From Echinococcus granulosus (taxonomy: Eukaryota > Platyhelminthes > Cestoda > Cyclophyllidea > Taeniidae), in the NCBI RefSeq assembly GCF_000524195.1, contig NW_020170382.1, positions 2,311,297 through 2,375,296 of the forward strand: 64,000 nt of DNA, read 5' to 3'. The notes below the pieces were generated by a model. It saw nothing but the letters and a program-made list of their open reading frames with translations, ran no database searches and was not told the origin of the DNA. The position numbers were made by a program, and so were the translations under genes. Each line of letters starts with the position of its first letter. The first letter of the stretch is position 1. Below are positions 45,201-57,288 of this stretch, in pieces.

Positions 45201-48200
45201 TGCGGGAAGCAGGATGCAATGGAAGAAGAATGTGCTAGAGGGGAAGAACTAATTTGCGGTAATATTAAACTATTTGCATTACTTCGGTGTCCCTGCAATT
45301 CTCGAAAGGCTTTTTTTGTTAAAGCAATCATGCCTTTCTAGCTTCTGCGTAGGGGCTGGGGCTTGTCTTTCGCAAGATATCCTTCTATGATTAAGTACTT
45401 TTAAAATATGTGAAACGTATCTTTAAGGTTACATTTATCAAGGGTAGACAGGTCGCTTTGGGGCCTTTTGCAGCTCTTCTTCAAAGGTTTTTCTAGTTAG
45501 ACTTCCATCGAGTAGTCGTCGAATCATTATTGAAAAGCTAATTCCCCCTGGATCGTGATATTTTGCGTTGACGTTTTTCCCTCGTATGTTCTAATGTAGT
45601 TGGAATCATGGGCAGTTTTTCTGGCCTATTTCAAATGATCGCCTGTTCTTGATTCGAGTACTTCGTCGCGGTTATCACTTACCGGTGCAACAGTCTCTAC
45701 AACGTTCGAATTAGGTGTAACAGGATGGATAATTTGCGATAGTAGCTCAGTTTCCTTCTGTGCTCTACAAAACTGTAGTGAGGGGTTAAATTTTTTCTCC
45801 GAAACTCAACATCACTTAGAATCAGGCTTGATGCTGTGTAGTAGCCGTGTGATTATCTGGTTCCGGGAACCGTGAAAAACCTTATTTCACAGTAAAGTTT
45901 GTTTCATTTCAGGCTCAAATTTGTCCTACAATTGGTGGTGCAGCTCCATACGATCAAGTGATATAGTTACAAACAACTACTTTTTCCAGTCGTATTGATG
46001 CCGGTTCCTTCATTCAAACATTATATTGACAAATAGGTGGCCATTTTAAGGCTCGCTTACAGTTATTCTTTTATTTCTTCTGTCCTCGCATTTTTCATTG
46101 AGACTTGTATCAACTTGGCAAAAAGTGGCTCCCCAGAGTCGAGGTCGTTCGCGGCTGTCAAATTACATCTCAGAACTGTTAGTTTATCTCTCCAATAAGC
46201 CAATCCATAGGTTGTAGGCGCTCATTATAGTTTTCTTCATCATGTAAGCATTACTTTCAAAACCGATATTCAATGGTTTGCTTGTAACCCTGTTTACCTG
46301 CTTTTTTTTGCTCGCCCTGATTTTACCTTTCATGGAATGAAACTTTCTAATTCGTCGAATTTCTCTATAGCCTGCGGCAGCGTTTTTCAATAGCATCTCA
46401 GTCTTATTTGATCTTGGCACTACCCACTAAACTTTTGGCGAACTGTTTGGCATTGATCGCAGTCTATTGTATTTGTTTCCTTTTATTCATATTATTGCCT
46501 TGTTTACTTGGTTGTATAAGCAATCTTGCAGCTTATTTAGTTTCGGCATACACTTCAAAGCTACCGGCGTTTTTGTTTCAAAAGTTCACAGCTCTGAGAA
46601 CCGACCGAGCTGTGCCCTTTCCGACCTTTGATATTGTTTGTTGTCGTACCAAAGAATGTCCCACGAACCAAGGTTAATGCTGTATTAAGTAAAACTAATT
46701 GTTTTTTTCTATTTGTCAGGTCGATTTGTTCGACTAGCAACTTTTTTAGCAAAGTGCATCTGGAATGCGGTCTTTTTTAGGCGATATGAGCAAATCTTAT
46801 TTTCGAGATTACCCTTATGCACGTGCCACAGTAGGTAGCCTTGGTTTCAATAGTAAACAGATCACATCTTTTGGGAAGTACAAACCTTACAAATTATGAG
46901 GGTCATCTAATTCAAACAGGGACTTTTGTGGTTACAAAGGGAAAGAATGCATTTCAAGGTACGCAACTTGCGTTTGCTTCTTGCCGTATTCTTCTAATAT
47001 GTTTATGCACTTATTCCTGTGCTTAAATAACGCGAATGTTCATCAGTACGACTGAACATTTGTAGGATAGTACTTAAATCCGTCATCGATGTTGGAATTC
47101 ATGGCGTTCTTTTAGTGAACTACGTTTCGTCGCGTGTGATGGCATGCAGGAAATCCTGGTCTTGCTAAAACGCTTTACCCAAATGCAGCTTTTGGCCCCT
47201 CTGTGTTGGTCCAAAGTAGAAAGGTGTCTCGATGCTCAGCGTTCACGACCTTCTTGAAATGGGAAATGTTCATGGATTATATCCACCGTTCTCACAGAAA
47301 GAGTAGTCTCTTGTGCAATTTCACGGTGGGTTGTATCGTTTAGGTGTTCCACGTACTGGTTAAATGTTCACAGGAATGGCTGCTCTTATGTGAGCTGGGG
47401 ACGAAACCACTACGATTGGTATCGTCACTAGCATACAGCCGTCTTTGAACTATTTAAGTCGTGTGGTCGAGTGTCCCCTCACTACGAGTTTCGCATCCTT
47501 TACAAGACATTTCATCACTGCATTGTTGAATGCATGTACTCATAACTACATTTGCCTGCTTTCTTGACTAGCATGTACCCGTGAAATTAAAAGTTCTGGC
47601 TTGATTTAAATACCATTTGTATTTTGCAATCCTCCGTGTCCATGTAGTTCGTCTACATGTCGTCAGTTATTTGTGTTAATTTAAGTTGAATCTCCATCCC
47701 TAAAAAGTTTTGTGGAAGAAATTCTTGTCGTTTTTTTCAATCCCGTTGGATTAGGCGGTTTGAAAGCCCAATAAAATCGAGAAAAAAGTAAACTTTTGCC
47801 TTTGTTCGTTTTTACTGCAGCTGCACATTGCCTTCTGCTGTTGGCACAGGTGACAACCCTGAATGTGGCCTTCAATTCACAAAACCGCTCCCTCCTTACT
47901 GTGATTATCTCTAACAACGTGAGTTTGCACCGTTCCTTACACTTTAATCCATTCCTAAAGCCATTGAGTCTAAAATATCAGGTTTTAGGATTTTGAAACA
48001 CCAATCTGGTTCTGCTTTTGCTTGAACCAGCTGACGTTTTTCTTGCGGCTGACTCTTGGATGATAGTAGTGCTGTTATTTTTTTAAAAAAATGAATTGCT
48101 TAATTTCCAATATCGAACCAGATTTTCTGTTGGTCTGAGTTCAATTGTTTTGTTTAAATGTGTATATATCCTATTCACGATCTTTTTCATTTATTTGTTT

Positions 48201-51200
48201 TAAATTGTTGGAAATGCGTGGATTACTCTAGTGTTTAATGATGATATTCATGTGCGTAGTCACATTCATATGGTAAAGGGACCTTAGTTCTGTTTGCCGT
48301 GCATCACGATTGACAGAGAAAAAATGCGAACAACTTAAAGTTCTTATTTACTCAGCGCCAAAGTTTCGTAGACCATACGTAAAATGAGCTTTTTCGAAGC
48401 CTTGGACATTCCCTTCAACGATGCAGTCTTAGTGAACTTCATACCCCATATCTCCTCACTTTTATTAATTGAAAAGTTGCTGGAAAAATCCATGAGCTCT
48501 GTCTAAGGTCGCGTGTTTCACTTAAATTTGAATCCCATTCCACTCACAACCTGATGGGTGTCTTCAGGGAGTCTCAAGCTTAATCTGTTAACCACCTCCC
48601 GCTGCTTAACAGAGGACCTTGACCCTTGTCCTTTTTAGGGCCACCGAATCCACCTCTTCCTGATTGAATCTACTACCCTCTTATAGCGTTTGTTTTGTGT
48701 TTTCATCACCTAAACGACGTTTTCCCTCTTAAATATCATAGATAGTTCGAGGCCACTGTCTTTGGTAATTCATTAGGATTTAGTGTTTTGCTTTTACAAA
48801 ACAAGCTTTCGTACATAACGGTATCTGCTTCTTGTGGTTATAATGGATGTTAGTTTTAGTTAAAAAGGCCTATTAAACTGTTTCGAAATTAATATCAAAT
48901 CTGCATCAAAGTGGAATTTGTTTCGGTTCCATTACCTTCGTACATTTTGGATGAAACCCATTACTAGCACTTCTGGTAGATGGCTTACTGTTTCAAACTT
49001 GTCGGATTCAGCATCACTGTTTCGTATTGTCAGACACAACGGCATCATGCAGCCCATCCCAAGTAAATCATCTAGTTTTCCACTTGTGGACTAAAACGAA
49101 CAATGGTACCCTAAAATGTTTTAAATGGCATATTTTTCACGATTGATGATAAATGTGGGCATATTGGAGTACGTGAAAGACGCTACTATGGAATTGCATC
49201 TGGACTATATTTCAATTCAATGAAGTTCATGTTATTGAACTCTTTGTCTACTGCTGGAAGTACATCCGGTCAACTGATTTATCGTGTAGTTGTGGTCAGG
49301 TAAACACCATAACATTCGACCTTAAATGGCGTTGTAAGTGGAGGAATCGTAGCGTGCAAGATTTTGGAAAGGAAGGCCTATGTTTCTCTTGTCATATCTG
49401 GGATTCAGCTACACTTATAATTGCACACTATAACCGACCGAATTCTTGCAACTTTTTCTGTTGAAACTCAAATAATTGGAAAAGGCGTTTCCTCCCCACT
49501 GAAACACAAGCTAGGTCCGAATTCTCTTTGTGAAACGAAATTTTTCTAGAAGCCAAAAAATCGCACCCTAGCAGCTTTTTTACTTCACCCTTTTCCAACT
49601 GTTCATTTGATTTCACATGTGATCATAGGATTGTTCAATGCTGATTTCAAGATGAGGTGTCCTAAAGATTGCTTGGATAACATTGGAAGAATGCGGAGGA
49701 TGAGGCTGGCCAATATCCTTCTCCCCTGACACACTGCGACAATAGCAGCACGTAATTCTTTGCTTTTCCCAAAAAAGGGGTCGTCCTGAACGTACTGCAT
49801 TCTCTCGAGTGATTTGTCACTTAAAATCACCCAAACTGCTTAAACCGCTTCGTGGTGGTATTTTCTGCTACTACACATCTGACCTTCTCCAAGTGCTATG
49901 TACATTTTTTGAGAAGATCCTGCAACTTTGAAACGGCGTTAAATTCAGTTTGTAGAGCAGGCAAGCTTGAATCACACGCTTGAATTTCATTTAGTCAACA
50001 AGTGATGATACAGGGGTGGATTCAAAATGGGAGGAAAGTGGTAGGGAGTACAGTGTAGAGCACCGCACCAATACGATAGACTGCCGCAGCTTTATGTTGC
50101 ATGATGCTGTGCATAGACAACCGGGTGCAGTTGTAAAGCGTCCACTTATCACATGAAGTCATTGTATTAATGCATAGCTATCTGATAAATGGTGTTTCCT
50201 TGATGCATATCTCGTTCGTTTTAGTTTGCTGCTGGGTTATTTTTTATTTGCTTTATATTTTTTTTAGTCTCCTTTGGGTCGATGGCCCACTTGATGAATA
50301 AGTACTCGAAGAGCACTTTTTTAGCACCTTGGAATCAAGCAGGATGCTTTGCTTATTGCAGAGTCGCAGATTGACGAATCTCATCATATTTCTATGGTAT
50401 TTGGTCTTTTAAAGCTCTAACTCAATTTGCCTATGCATGGTTTGCAATCGGTCATGACCAAACTGTTGACACATTTGTTTCTAATTTTCATGGCTTAAGT
50501 AGTCTAATCGCACACATAAGTTCTCCGTGGCTACACTGAGTAGGTATGGTCCTGTTTATTACTTATCGTTATTGACTTTTGTACGTATTTTTCACAAATT
50601 TCCTGATTTCGTCCGAAAAATTTTATTAAAAAATGTGGTTATTACAATTTTAATTTATGCTTAAGCTTTGACTAGTCTGTGACTTTGATAAATTCCTCCC
50701 CTAGGTGTTAATTTTCCCAATATTCAGTTAACCGATGTTTATTACACTAGCTTGATGCCCTCGCCTTATGGCTGAAATTTTAACAAATACATGTCTACAT
50801 TTATCTTTTCTTCCACCGTTGCAGTTTGTTGAGTTGAAGGGTAATGTCTTTCGCAAGATGGGGAAGTCGAATTTGTTCCAGATCGCCTGCGCCGACGTGC
50901 GCGAACGTTTCCACTACGCCGTTTGGCTTTTCATCATCGTCTGTCGCAACATGTCTGCCAGCGGCTGGCAGTACGGTAGGTTACCACTACTCCTGTAGTA
51001 ACCACTAATACTCGTTCTGATTTTTTGTTCATGGAACCGTCATTTAGTCAAATAAAAGGGTTTTCTAGTAAGTCATTGATCGCAGTGTTTAATACGAAAT
51101 ACTTTACAGTAGGTGAAGTTGCCTAAGAAATTCATGCATTACTTTCGTTGGTGTAACTAAAAAGTGGAAGATTTCGCGATAGGCGTAATCGAAGTTACTT

Positions 51201-54200
51201 ACAGCCCTATAACGGATAATTTTATCTATTCATTTCAAGAGGATTCCTTATCTCAATAAATCTGTAAAAAATAAAGAACCAGAACCGACTGCTCAAAAAA
51301 AGCATTTCTTTTTTACATTTAGAAATCCTCGAAGTGATATCCAATCAAACCAATTTAAATTAACCAGCATGCATGTAATTAAAACCCTCGTGTGCTAAGT
51401 CCTTGTGATGTAGAATGCATAACATTTTGCCCCATTATCTAGATTGAATAAGATTTTCCTCAGGCTCATGTTCTCTTGAATTGTTGTCTCCTCTGATTCC
51501 TCCGACATTGCCTCGGGTTTACCGATGTCAGTTGCATAAACTGATTGTGAAAACTAAAGGTGCTTCTTTTACCAAGAGGAGACTTGAATTCTGTTTCACA
51601 GACGATTTGTTTATTCATAAAAATATTGTGGGTGGCAAAAAGAAGTCTACTACAATTTTACCCATCTCATCATTTCTGAGGTTGAAGTGGATTATAGTCT
51701 GAAAAGGCGACATCTGTAGAATACCAGTCACGCTTGTGTTAAGGTAGCCTTGTTTTCGAAGACGTAAGGAATTGTGTGAATGCCATTTCACAATTTTGAT
51801 GCATGGGGTTTTAATAACAGCATAGTGTGCAGAAGTGCGAGGCGTTAGTTGCGCTTTGAACGGAATCACTTCAACCAATTTGGTCTGATGTGGGTGAGTT
51901 GGACAACCCCATCGAAAACCGACCCTAGCTGACCCACTGCATATCTTTGTCGTAATATGAAGAGGTAACATCCCCGAACGAATTCCTCGCTGTTACAAAT
52001 ACGTCATAGCAATCAGAAATGTGGCTGACATTTTGACTGAAATCCGCTCTGCCTCTATTTGAGCTTTGTATGCAGCCGCATTTGGAAGTCCTTTTAAATG
52101 TCAGCTGTCCCACCGATGTTGCTTTGATGCGACTATTTTACTTACTTCCAGAGGACTTCCTGGCTCTTCTGCCCGATATCCTGCTAATTCTTCTGGCCGA
52201 GATCGCTGTTGATTGGATCAAACACGCTTTTATCTCTAAATTCAATGTTATTGCTTCTGATGTGAGTAAAATATGCTCTCATTTTTAATATGATTCGTAT
52301 TTGAGACATGCGTTTCTGCCTGTAGGTAGAAGTTTAATCAGATATTAATTGGCAAGGGAGCATAACCATGCCATAAGAACCTGAATGATTGCGTTTGCCG
52401 CCCAAAGACCTGTTGTAATTTGGCCAAACATAAGTGTCATAAGTACTGGTCTAAAACTAAAAAAAACTTGCTTCTTGTGTCAGTGACGTTTTGACGTTTT
52501 CGTCACCCGTTTTCCGATCATGTTAATGTACTTTTCATCAGATCATGGTAACTAATTGCACAAAATCGTGTCGCACACGGATTGGTTAAGTTGAAAAAGC
52601 AGCTGCCCTCAAACCAGGGACATTCTACAGCAAATTTTTTTTCAAGCGTCAGAACTTTGAACCGGCCACACCTTTGTGGAGTGTGTTGGTCGATTTTGCT
52701 CTGAGATCCTAATATCGAATGTGTTAAGGTTTGAGGCACTCAGGTTTTCCCTAAAAATCTATCTGAAAATTCACCAATCAATTAAAATACACATTGACAA
52801 CTGATACTCACACGGTCTCACTGAACAGAATCATGGTCTCATTGAGCAGTAACAACCAATGTAATTTGCAACGCCGTTAAGGAACAAACAGGTTATAAGC
52901 CAACCTAGAGTTTTGCTACTACGAGGTGGTAAGACGGCTACACCATGATCCTTTGTTTTGCAATTCGATAATCCATCCGAAGTAAAAGTTCTAACCTTGC
53001 CTAATTGAATTCATGCTATGTTTTGTTAAGAAGCTCTGCCTTTGTCTATACGAACTATAACACCAATTTCAAAGTGGGAACTAACGGCTCGCATAAGTAG
53101 TCCATCAAATTTGGGCTTTTTTGGAAAGATTGTACCTCCGGAAATCCAACTTTTAAATGTCACTTTCTCTTTGAAACATCCTACTCTATCAGTCGCTAGG
53201 CTGGTTTCATCTTAATCCGATTTTTCGAAGTGTTTAATCATTTTTCCTGTCTAGGTGTATGAGGAGTACACGGTGAGCATCGCGTATGACCTTCTGCTAT
53301 GTCGACAAGGCAAGGTTGGTTGGTGTTTCCCACCTATTTTATTTATTGCTTATTAACTTGACTAAATTGTGCATTTTAAATGTGAATTTTAGACAATATG
53401 CTTTCCCTTTGATCCAAAGGAATTTGCTGTGTACCACTTTTAGCGAAATTCGGGGTTGTGCATTTTTCGATCTTTTAAATACTGGGCTTAAGCACTTTGC
53501 TGTTTGTTGCTAGTATCTCTCAGTGTCTATCAAATTTTTATCAGTTACTGTACCCTCGTTTCAAGCACACAATGGGGAACTGGAAATTCAGGAGTGATAA
53601 CTCATGTATTCCCACGAGTTGCCGTGTGCCTTCTTATCTTGGGCAATCTTGAGAATTTTAATCGCTTGGTTTCGTACACATCAAAATCCATTCTTAATCC
53701 ATCATGTAAACTTTCATCATGGTAGCAATCAATTTAGTATCTTACCTCACTACTCATCGTTGTCTCTGGCGCAGAACACCTCCGACTATTTTGAACTCCT
53801 TGCCCGACGCATGGGTCTAACGCCGATATCGCTGAGCTGCCTCATCAACGTGATGATCATTCAGACTGTCAAATCCTCATTGATCTACATATTTCTTCTC
53901 CTCGCTCTGCCTCTGTAAGCGGAATTCGCGTTGGTTTTTCCTCTGTTTGGGACGGAAATTTCCACTTCAATCCATTTGCATGCAAACTATGATGCATCCT
54001 ATGAGGGATTTGTCTTCTACAACCACCGACAATTGCTTTCTACTCCCTTTCAATTTTTCCAGATTATTCGCGTTAAAAGTGTTAGTCCACATCATTTTGC
54101 TGAACCGTGCCTACGCCCACGTGCAAGCCTACACTCAAATGATGACTGCTAAACTGGCCAAGGAGGCCTCGATGACAGCAACCACAACCACTGTTTCAGC

Positions 54201-55690
54201 CGTTTCGACCAAGACCTCTGTCGCCACCGCTGCATCCAGTGGCAGGAGTGCAGTCATTGAAGCCACCGACGAGGTGGAGGTCAAGCGCAAGACGAGCATT
54301 TTTTACCCTCCCTATACCGGCTACGATCAACCAACGCGAGATGAGGGTCAGTTAGCGATGCCACGGCTGCCGCCGCGTCGGTCCCATAGCGACACCAATT
54401 GCGTCTCCTCTGTCGTTGTGACTGAATGCCCATCTGCAGCCACCGTCGCCACCAACCCTACTGCCGGTGATGATGAAGAAACCAACATTGCGGACGAGGT
54501 GGAGGAGGACTTTTGCTCGCTGCAGAGCCTCTCCACCGACACATCTGCGGGGTGGTTACGGCAGAGGAGCTTTTTGAAGACGCCACCGTCGGATAAAGAG
54601 GCCCGTTTTCGACACATTCTCATGGATGCCGATGATATGCAGGTCTGCCATAGGAGGATTGTCCGTACGTCGTGCACTTTCTCAGCTTGCTATCGTTGTT
54701 GAGTACCTATCTTCATGTGCGTACGCATTTCTTCCCTTTTATCTCTGCTCCTGGATTCGCCAACAATTTACTCAGGCCTCAGGTCTCAGTCCCACGTCCG
54801 TTTACGTTTATTTTTTTTACGCTTTTATCGCCACGAAACTACACCATCCTGTGCTGTCTTCTCGTGATTTGATCAGTACATTCCCTACATCCCATGTTGT
54901 TGTTGCAAGCGTTTCTTTCTTTCTGGTGAGTTTTATAGAATTGCCCTCGCCCTCCACCTCCCCAAAACGAGCAGGCACGCTGGATTCGCCCAATCAACTG
55001 GGCCTATCGCCCTGCAGTACCACCTCCTACTCCTTCACCTCGTCACTTTATGAGCCAATCCCCAGCCACCAGCAACGCCAAGAGCCACACCATCCCACCT
55101 CAGATTCCCCTCTTGTTCCGTTATCTACTTCATCTTGGAAGACCATACCCTATCGCATGCGGCTTCCTTCCCATATCCACCGCAGTCACCGCCGACGACG
55201 GTGCTTCAGTCTGGACGATGTCGCCTCGATATCTGCGCAACCGCAAGAGCAATCGCTGCAATCACCAACCTCTCCAAGTAGTCGTAAAGAAGCATCGACT
55301 ATGGCTGGTGAAGTTGCGGAAAAGCACGTACACTTCACTTCGCGCCGTCGATTGCACACGGAGAACGAAACATCGAGTTTGTTGATCCTGGAGCAGCTGA
55401 GCTCTACCCTCAACGACGAGACGGCACATCTGGAAGATGCAGTAGATGTGGATCTTCTTTGCGACGAGGAGGTGGCTGCGACGGATGCGAAAGGGGGGAA
55501 GGCAGCGGCGACAGTGGTGAATTCCCCGGCTTCTAAGGTAGAGGAGGGGATGAAGAATGCCTCGCGGCCGTCGCCTCCCTCTCCCTTAACCGAGGATGAA
55601 AAGACGACAGCGGTAGCTGCCGAGGCGTCTGTCAAACAGCCTCTCTCCAATGTCGATCGATACTCCATGCTTGGAGGGCAGATTAGTTGA
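42295..55690 (+). CDS. TAPT1: TAPT1, transmembrane anterior-posterior transformation protein (5' exon not found)
   Basis: Multi-pass membrane protein of the TAPT1/EMP65 family. In vertebrates it acts at the ciliary base and Golgi and affects axial skeleton patterning; in yeast the homologue is in the ER. Exons: 42295-42440, 42523-42665, 42748-42913, 44212-44440, 47821-47918, 50825-50975, 52152-52261, 53255-53314, 53775-53914, 54063-54664, 54939-55690 (865 residues). Conserved landmarks are RTQSIIKIYIFFNLLE, VTTLNVAFNSQNRSLLTVI, VFRKMGKSNLFQIACADVRERF and EIAVDWIKHAFISKFN. The protein begins near the family domain, so an N-terminal exon is missing. Unusual points are a Ser/Thr-rich insertion of about 40 residues after ADRLLSAVYLDAVDDVLF, and a low-complexity tail of over 400 residues after the last membrane helix. 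The last intron (54665-54938) was placed by donor cgtacg and phase. Confidence 0.94.
42914..53254. other. Long TAPT1 introns
   Basis: Introns at 42914-44211, 44441-47820, 47919-50824, 50976-52151 and 52262-53254 make up most of the gene. The one at 47919-50824 holds repeat copy 2 (49650-50170). The segment 47080-47470 is GC-richer and, on the minus strand, has a stretch reminiscent of a helix-turn-helix of a mariner-like transposase, broken by stops; this is weak. Other ORFs here (for example 51615-51971 minus strand) show no domain. Confidence 0.5.
49650..50170. repeat. Diverged dispersed repeat, copy 2 (in a TAPT1 intron)
   Basis: Second copy of the family described at 12270-12700, in the same orientation. 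It shares the block ATTCAGTTTGTAGAGCA (around 49945), followed by matching blocks down to the GGGTGCA region near 50125. No coding capacity is visible. The two copies lie in introns of different genes, so the family is dispersed rather than tandem. Confidence 0.65.
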
Positions 55691-57031
55691 GTCAGCGACT
55701 AGCTCCACCCCCAATTTTTCCCATCTATTCTGCGTTTGCTATTTTTGCATGAATGCAATTGTCAGACGGAATTATTGATAGACATTTGAAAGAAAATGCA
55801 ATTATGTCCTACCACTGTATGTCTCACTTCCATTGAGAGGCAGTAATATCCTGCGGGTGTAAGGTTGGGAGTTCTTCTGGGGGAATTGATCGAGGGGGCC
55901 CTGTCGTGCTCGAAATGGGTCACGGTGTTAGTTAACGGGGTGATTTTACGAAAACTAAGCTTGTGCTCTATACTGCTCCTTAACCTCGCTGTTTTCTCAG
56001 ATTAAGCTGCTCCTAATGGCCTCATTGATCCTTACGGATTATGGGGACAAGCCTATGAGTGGGTCATGGGCGAATTACGCAACCCAGGGTAGGGGGTCCG
56101 GACCAAACTTCTTCCGGTTATCGAGTACGTTTACTACCTTACATTATGATAAAAACAAGGGGCGCAAAGTGCGTATGGTATAGTAGGTCTTCGGCGCCTC
56201 AGGGTTATATCCCCATCTGAATGAATATTATTGGTATAAAAATGGCTCTATTTTTCTAATGCCTAGGGTGTATTTGAAATGCTTGGAGGGTTTAAATTTG
56301 CGATTTGGCTTCACGGGCACCTAAGGCTCCGCCATTGTACAATTGCTCGGCGTAATGATCACGGGGCCATGACAGTAGCTTCTCAGTTCTCCCACACCTC
56401 CGTCATACGTCTTCTCTCAGCGTGCCATGACTTCTTACAAGCTTAGGAGCAACTCAGTGTGCCACGGTGTCAATTATTTTAATGTAAATCCCTGTGCTTT
56501 AAAAACAAATAATAAGTGACTCTTTATTGCAGTTTAGTAAAACGCGCGTATAAAGATATTGCCTAATAATGTGTTGCAGTGATTTTATATCTCTAATCAC
56601 GTGAACTAGTTGGCCACCTCAGCTATTACTTTCGGCTTGGATGCAAGGCTGTTTGAGTATGATTGCGACATTGGTTGATATGTTGCTTTTCATCGAGTTC
56701 GTAGTGCAATGATATAGCTAGACCTATTCAGTTACAGGTTTTCAAATTTTAGGCAAGCATTTGACAATTAAAAGGATATCCCAGACCTAAAATAACGTCT
56801 AAAAATCACCATGCATGTATTTTAAAAGGAACTTAAGCAGTGTAGACACAGTAAATATATGTTAAGTAACGGCTAGTGTACTTCATAGATGTAGCCTAAT
56901 TTTTCTGTCCTTGAATTTTAGGTAATAAAAAAGTTTTTAACTTTGGCGCTCTAAACATGTGATTAATCAAAATGAGCTACTGAACCCATTGGTCAGTGGT
57001 TAAGGTATCGGTGTGTGATGTCGCTGTGATT
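55691..57031. other. TAPT1-COX14-like intergenic region
   Basis: 55840-56480 is distinctly less AT-rich than typical intergenic DNA here and carries no long ORF; it may be a decayed repeat. A pyrimidine tract ends in AG at 56920-56921 (cttgaattttag), a possible acceptor for the downstream gene. Two tiny upstream ORFs follow (56972-56983 and 57018-57029). No TAPT1 AATAAA was seen near its stop. Confidence 0.5.
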
Positions 57032-57271
57032 ATGCCAGGTCATCCTCGCGCTTATCGTCCTAGCCTTTCCAGTCGAATACGTGATATAAGCTTCAAGTCA
57101 TTTGTTCTTTTATCGTTTTTCGGTGGGGTTGGATTAACTGGTTACATACTTTGCAAACTTGGCAAGCACTACCTCTTTGGTAACAGGATTTACAAACTTC
57201 AACGAAAAGAGTACGCTGAAGCACTTTTAGAAAAAGAAAAGCGTGAAAAGGAGCTAGGTCTCCGTGATTAG
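57032..57271 (+). CDS. Small single-pass membrane protein, COX14-like (probable)
   Basis: A 79-residue protein with a basic N-terminus (PRAYRPSLSSRIRD), one hydrophobic segment (about residues 21-40) and a charged, probably helical C-terminus (RKEYAEALLEKEKREKE). The motif DISFKSF before the membrane span, GYILC within it and KHY after it line up with human COX14 (DIGYKTF, GGYLC, YHY). COX14 is an inner-membrane assembly factor for the COX1 subunit of cytochrome c oxidase. This match is from memory and over a short length, so the function is tentative; another small mitochondrial membrane protein is possible. The ATG at 57032 is the first in frame after a stop at 56981. The stop codon lies 7 nt before the PUS1 ATG, in a different frame. 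Confidence 0.6.
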   Translation: MPGHPRAYRPSLSSRIRDISFKSFVLLSFFGGVGLTGYILCKLGKHYLFGNRIYKLQRKEYAEALLEKEKREKELGLRD

Positions 57272-57288
57272 ACAATATATGCCCTTAG
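57272..57288 (+). promoter_or_regulatory. COX14-like-PUS1 junction with a candidate trans-splice acceptor
   Basis: Seven nucleotides (57272-57278) separate the two coding sequences. Just inside PUS1 the sequence tatatgcccttag ends in AG at 57287-57288. Splicing there would remove the first PUS1 ATG (57279) and leave the in-frame ATG at 57354 as the start. The pyrimidine tract is short, so the acceptor is only moderately convincing. Confidence 0.45.

Noticed and set aside
53947..54062. 5' part of the 251-codon ORF at 53947-54702
   Set aside because: The segment before 54063 is intron: phase and homology put the TAPT1 acceptor at 54061-54062. The ORF tail after 54664 is likewise intronic.
54781..54938. 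Possible extra TAPT1 exon starting near 54775
   Set aside because: The stretch is pyrimidine-rich and reads as Tyr/Phe-rich filler. Splicing 54664 to 54939 has the stronger donor and a matching phase.
56988..57030. tRNA A-box-like sequence (TGGTCAGTGGTTAAGG)
   Set aside because: No matching B box, no cloverleaf and no discernible anticodon arm; it lies in the 5' leader of the COX14-like ORF.
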